Origin: DATMXS01 sp035561355
GTDB taxonomy: Bacteria > Acidobacteriota > Terriglobia > Bryobacterales > Bryobacteraceae
Reading direction: 5' to 3'
Assembly (NCBI GenBank): GCA_035561355.1
Contig: DATMXS010000249.1
Span: forward strand, 1-36,160
DNA length: 36,160 nt
Shown here: piece by piece, positions 34,982 to 36,160 of the stretch
How the letters are laid out: each line of letters begins with the position of its first letter
How positions within the stretch are numbered: position 1 is the first letter of the stretch
Notes under the pieces: model-generated
Database searches by the model: none
What the model was told of the DNA's origin: nothing
What the model saw: only the letters and a program-made list of their open reading frames with translations
Program-made: the position numbers and the translations under genes

Positions 34982-35791
34982 ATGCGGAGCCTGATGCTCG
35001 CCGTGCTGTTGACCACCCTCTCAGCGTTTTGCCAGCAGCCGTCCGAGCCTCCCAGCGCCGGCCGCGGGTTGAAAACGAGAAATGACGTTCCTGCCGCGGA
35101 TATGGCAACGCCGGACGCCGAGCAGCAGGGCGTTGTTGGCAAGTGGGTGGTGCCGGCGGGCACGAAGATTCCCATCCAACTGCGCCAGGCGGTCTCGACC
35201 AAGAACGCGCAGCCCGGAGATCCCATCTACGCGCAGACCACGTTTCCCATCGTGGTCGACGGCGTGACTGTCATCCCCGTCGGCACGTACGCCAAAGGTG
35301 TAGTCGATATCGCGAAGCGTGCGGGCCGCATCAAAGGATCCGCTGAGCTGCAGTTCCACCTCATCAGCCTGATCTACCCGAACGGTTACGCGCTCGACCT
35401 CGCCGCGGCGATCGATCAGGTTCCAGGCAACCCGGAGTCACGCATGAAGGAGCCGGGCACGATTCAGCACGACTCGGAGAAGGGTACGGACCTCCGGCGC
35501 GTCGGTGAGGCCGCGGCGACGGGAGGCCAGATCGGCGGCCTGGCGGGCGCGGCGAGCGGCAGCGTGCGCGGCATCGGGATAGGCGGGCTTTCGGGCATCG
35601 CCGCCGGCAGCCTGATTGCGCTTCTTGCCCGCGGTAGCGACGTGCGATTCGAGATTGGCTCCGGCGTCGAGGTTTCGCTCAACCAGCCGATCGCAATCGA
35701 AGCCTCCAAGGTCATGCGTGCAGGCCTGGTTCCGGGAACCAATATGCCGGCTCCGGCCCTTAGCGTCCCGATCGTTACGGTGCAGAAGTAA
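34982..35791 (+). CDS. Secreted protein of unknown function with VirB10-like C-terminal fold
   Basis: A 269-residue protein starting at 34982 (MRSLMLAVLLTTLSAFC). A strong GGGGG lies six bases before this ATG; the longer start at 34937 overlaps the GH20 gene and is less likely. A signal peptide ends near residue 18, with Cys17 that might be a lipoprotein site, although the lipobox is poor. The middle PAGTKIPIQLRQAVSTKNAQPGDPIYAQTTFP and VIPVGTYAKGVV recall the beta-barrel segment of TrbI/VirB10-like proteins. A Gly/Ala-rich hydrophobic stretch (about 185-225) may insert into a membrane. I cannot name a role. Confidence 0.8.
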   Translation: MRSLMLAVLLTTLSAFCQQPSEPPSAGRGLKTRNDVPAADMATPDAEQQGVVGKWVVPAGTKIPIQLRQAVSTKNAQPGDPIYAQTTFPIVVDGVTVIPVGTYAKGVVDIAKRAGRIKGSAELQFHLISLIYPNGYALDLAAAIDQVPGNPESRMKEPGTIQHDSEKGTDLRRVGEAAATGGQIGGLAGAASGSVRGIGIGGLSGIAAGSLIALLARGSDVRFEIGSGVEVSLNQPIAIEASKVMRAGLVPGTNMPAPALSVPIVTVQK

Positions 35792-35816
35792 GTCTTCCCG
35801 CTGATACCCTGAGGGC

Positions 35817-35990
35817 ATGTTTGACCGCCGGCGCTTCCTTGGCCGGAGTCCGAAGCTCTGCTCTCCTCGCCGCGCCTGCCTTCGGGGAAGGCGAGGCGTG
35901 GGCTGATCCCGATCCCATTGCAGCGCGCCCCGAAACCCTTGGCAGTATTCGCGCGAACGCACTACACTATCTGACGAACCAAAACGCGGC
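35817..35990 (+). pseudogene. Possible frameshifted Tat-signal gene fragment
   Basis: From the ATG at 35817 the frame reads MFDRRRFLG, the start of a Tat signal, and soon meets a stop. One base further, the +1 frame reads AGVRSSALLAAPAFGEGEAWADPDPIAARPETL, which is what should follow a Tat leader. A single extra base near 35841 would explain both. It may be a decayed gene or a sequencing slip. The +1 frame stays open into the gene at 36016. Confidence 0.35.
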
Positions 35991-36015
35991 GAAACGCCCG
36001 GGGAGGGCGGAAGCG

Positions 36016-36160
36016 ATGAACATATCACGGCGGCAGTTGCCCGCATGGCTCACGGCCGGGGTTCTGGCCCGCAGTTCAACGATGACCGCGGCTGCTGAGA
36101 CCCCGCAGTCTCACATCGGCAACCTGTACCCGTTCGTTCAGAAGCAGGCGGATCGATCTC
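36016..36160 (+). CDS. Tat-exported protein, N-terminus only (runs off window)
   Basis: From the ATG at 36016, with GGGGAGGG about 8 bases before it, the frame is open to the right edge (48 codons). It begins MNISRRQLPAWLTAGVLARS, a twin-arginine signal, followed by a likely cleavage region (TMTAAAETPQ). The next residues SHIGNLYPFVQKQADRS are the start of the mature protein. The fragment is too short for a family call; a periplasmic enzyme is likely. Confidence 0.6.
   Translation, partial: MNISRRQLPAWLTAGVLARSSTMTAAAETPQSHIGNLYPFVQKQADRS

Overview
The window reads as chromosome of a GC-rich, Gram-negative bacterium, most likely an acidobacterium of the Bryobacteraceae/Solibacteres type. This is inferred from gene content: a secretin carrying TPR and cohesin-like domains next to two GspG-like pseudopilins, a PEP-CTERM protein, an FkbH protein with its own acyl carrier protein, KdsB (LPS), and several small proteins of acidobacterial character. 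No 16S rRNA, tRNA, IS element or CRISPR array was seen, so the taxonomy stays tentative.

Region 1 (1-12715, all on the minus strand) is a ten-gene [FeFe]-hydrogenase operon with a VanZ-like gene at its end. Read 5' to 3' it is rex, hydC, hydB, hydA, hydG, hydF, hydE, a small thioredoxin-fold [2Fe-2S] protein, a PAS-containing sensory hydrogenase (HydS type), a SpoIIE/PP2C phosphatase, then VanZ-like. Almost every junction overlaps or lies within 10 bp. HydABC form an NAD(H)-linked, probably electron-bifurcating hydrogenase, and HydEFG build its H-cluster. Rex is the NADH/NAD+ sensing repressor. HydS, the [2Fe-2S] protein and the phosphatase look like an H2- or redox-sensing output branch. The strongest candidate for an under-described system is this HydS/phosphatase module, with its unassigned phosphatase C-terminal domain. 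The rex upstream region holds a good sigma70-like promoter, a GAGAAA-N2-TTTCTC dyad at the predicted transcription start, a second copy beside the rex start codon, and a hairpin-rich stretch between them.

Region 2 (13012-16986) holds an alkyltransferase-like DNA repair protein, an RluB/RsuA-type pseudouridine synthase, a YggX iron-trafficking protein, two small unknown proteins and a large multi-spanning membrane protein.

Region 3 (16955-23183) is a surface-glycan island. One GT4 glycosyltransferase lies on the minus strand. A tightly coupled plus-strand set follows: GT2, GT4, FkbH and ACP, with a PEP-CTERM protein after it. FkbH and ACP suggest loading of a three-carbon glyceryl unit for use with a glycan.

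Region 4 (23200-29171) is mainly housekeeping: pyrG and kdsB (minus), a small AtzG/GatC-like protein coupled to an amidase (plus), then pepA and smpB (minus).

Region 5 (29273-36160) holds the secretin and two pseudopilins, a short remnant resembling the end of an FtsX/MacB-type permease, a secreted GH20 hexosaminidase, a secreted protein of unknown function, and the start of a Tat-exported protein cut by the window edge, preceded by a possible frameshifted Tat signal.
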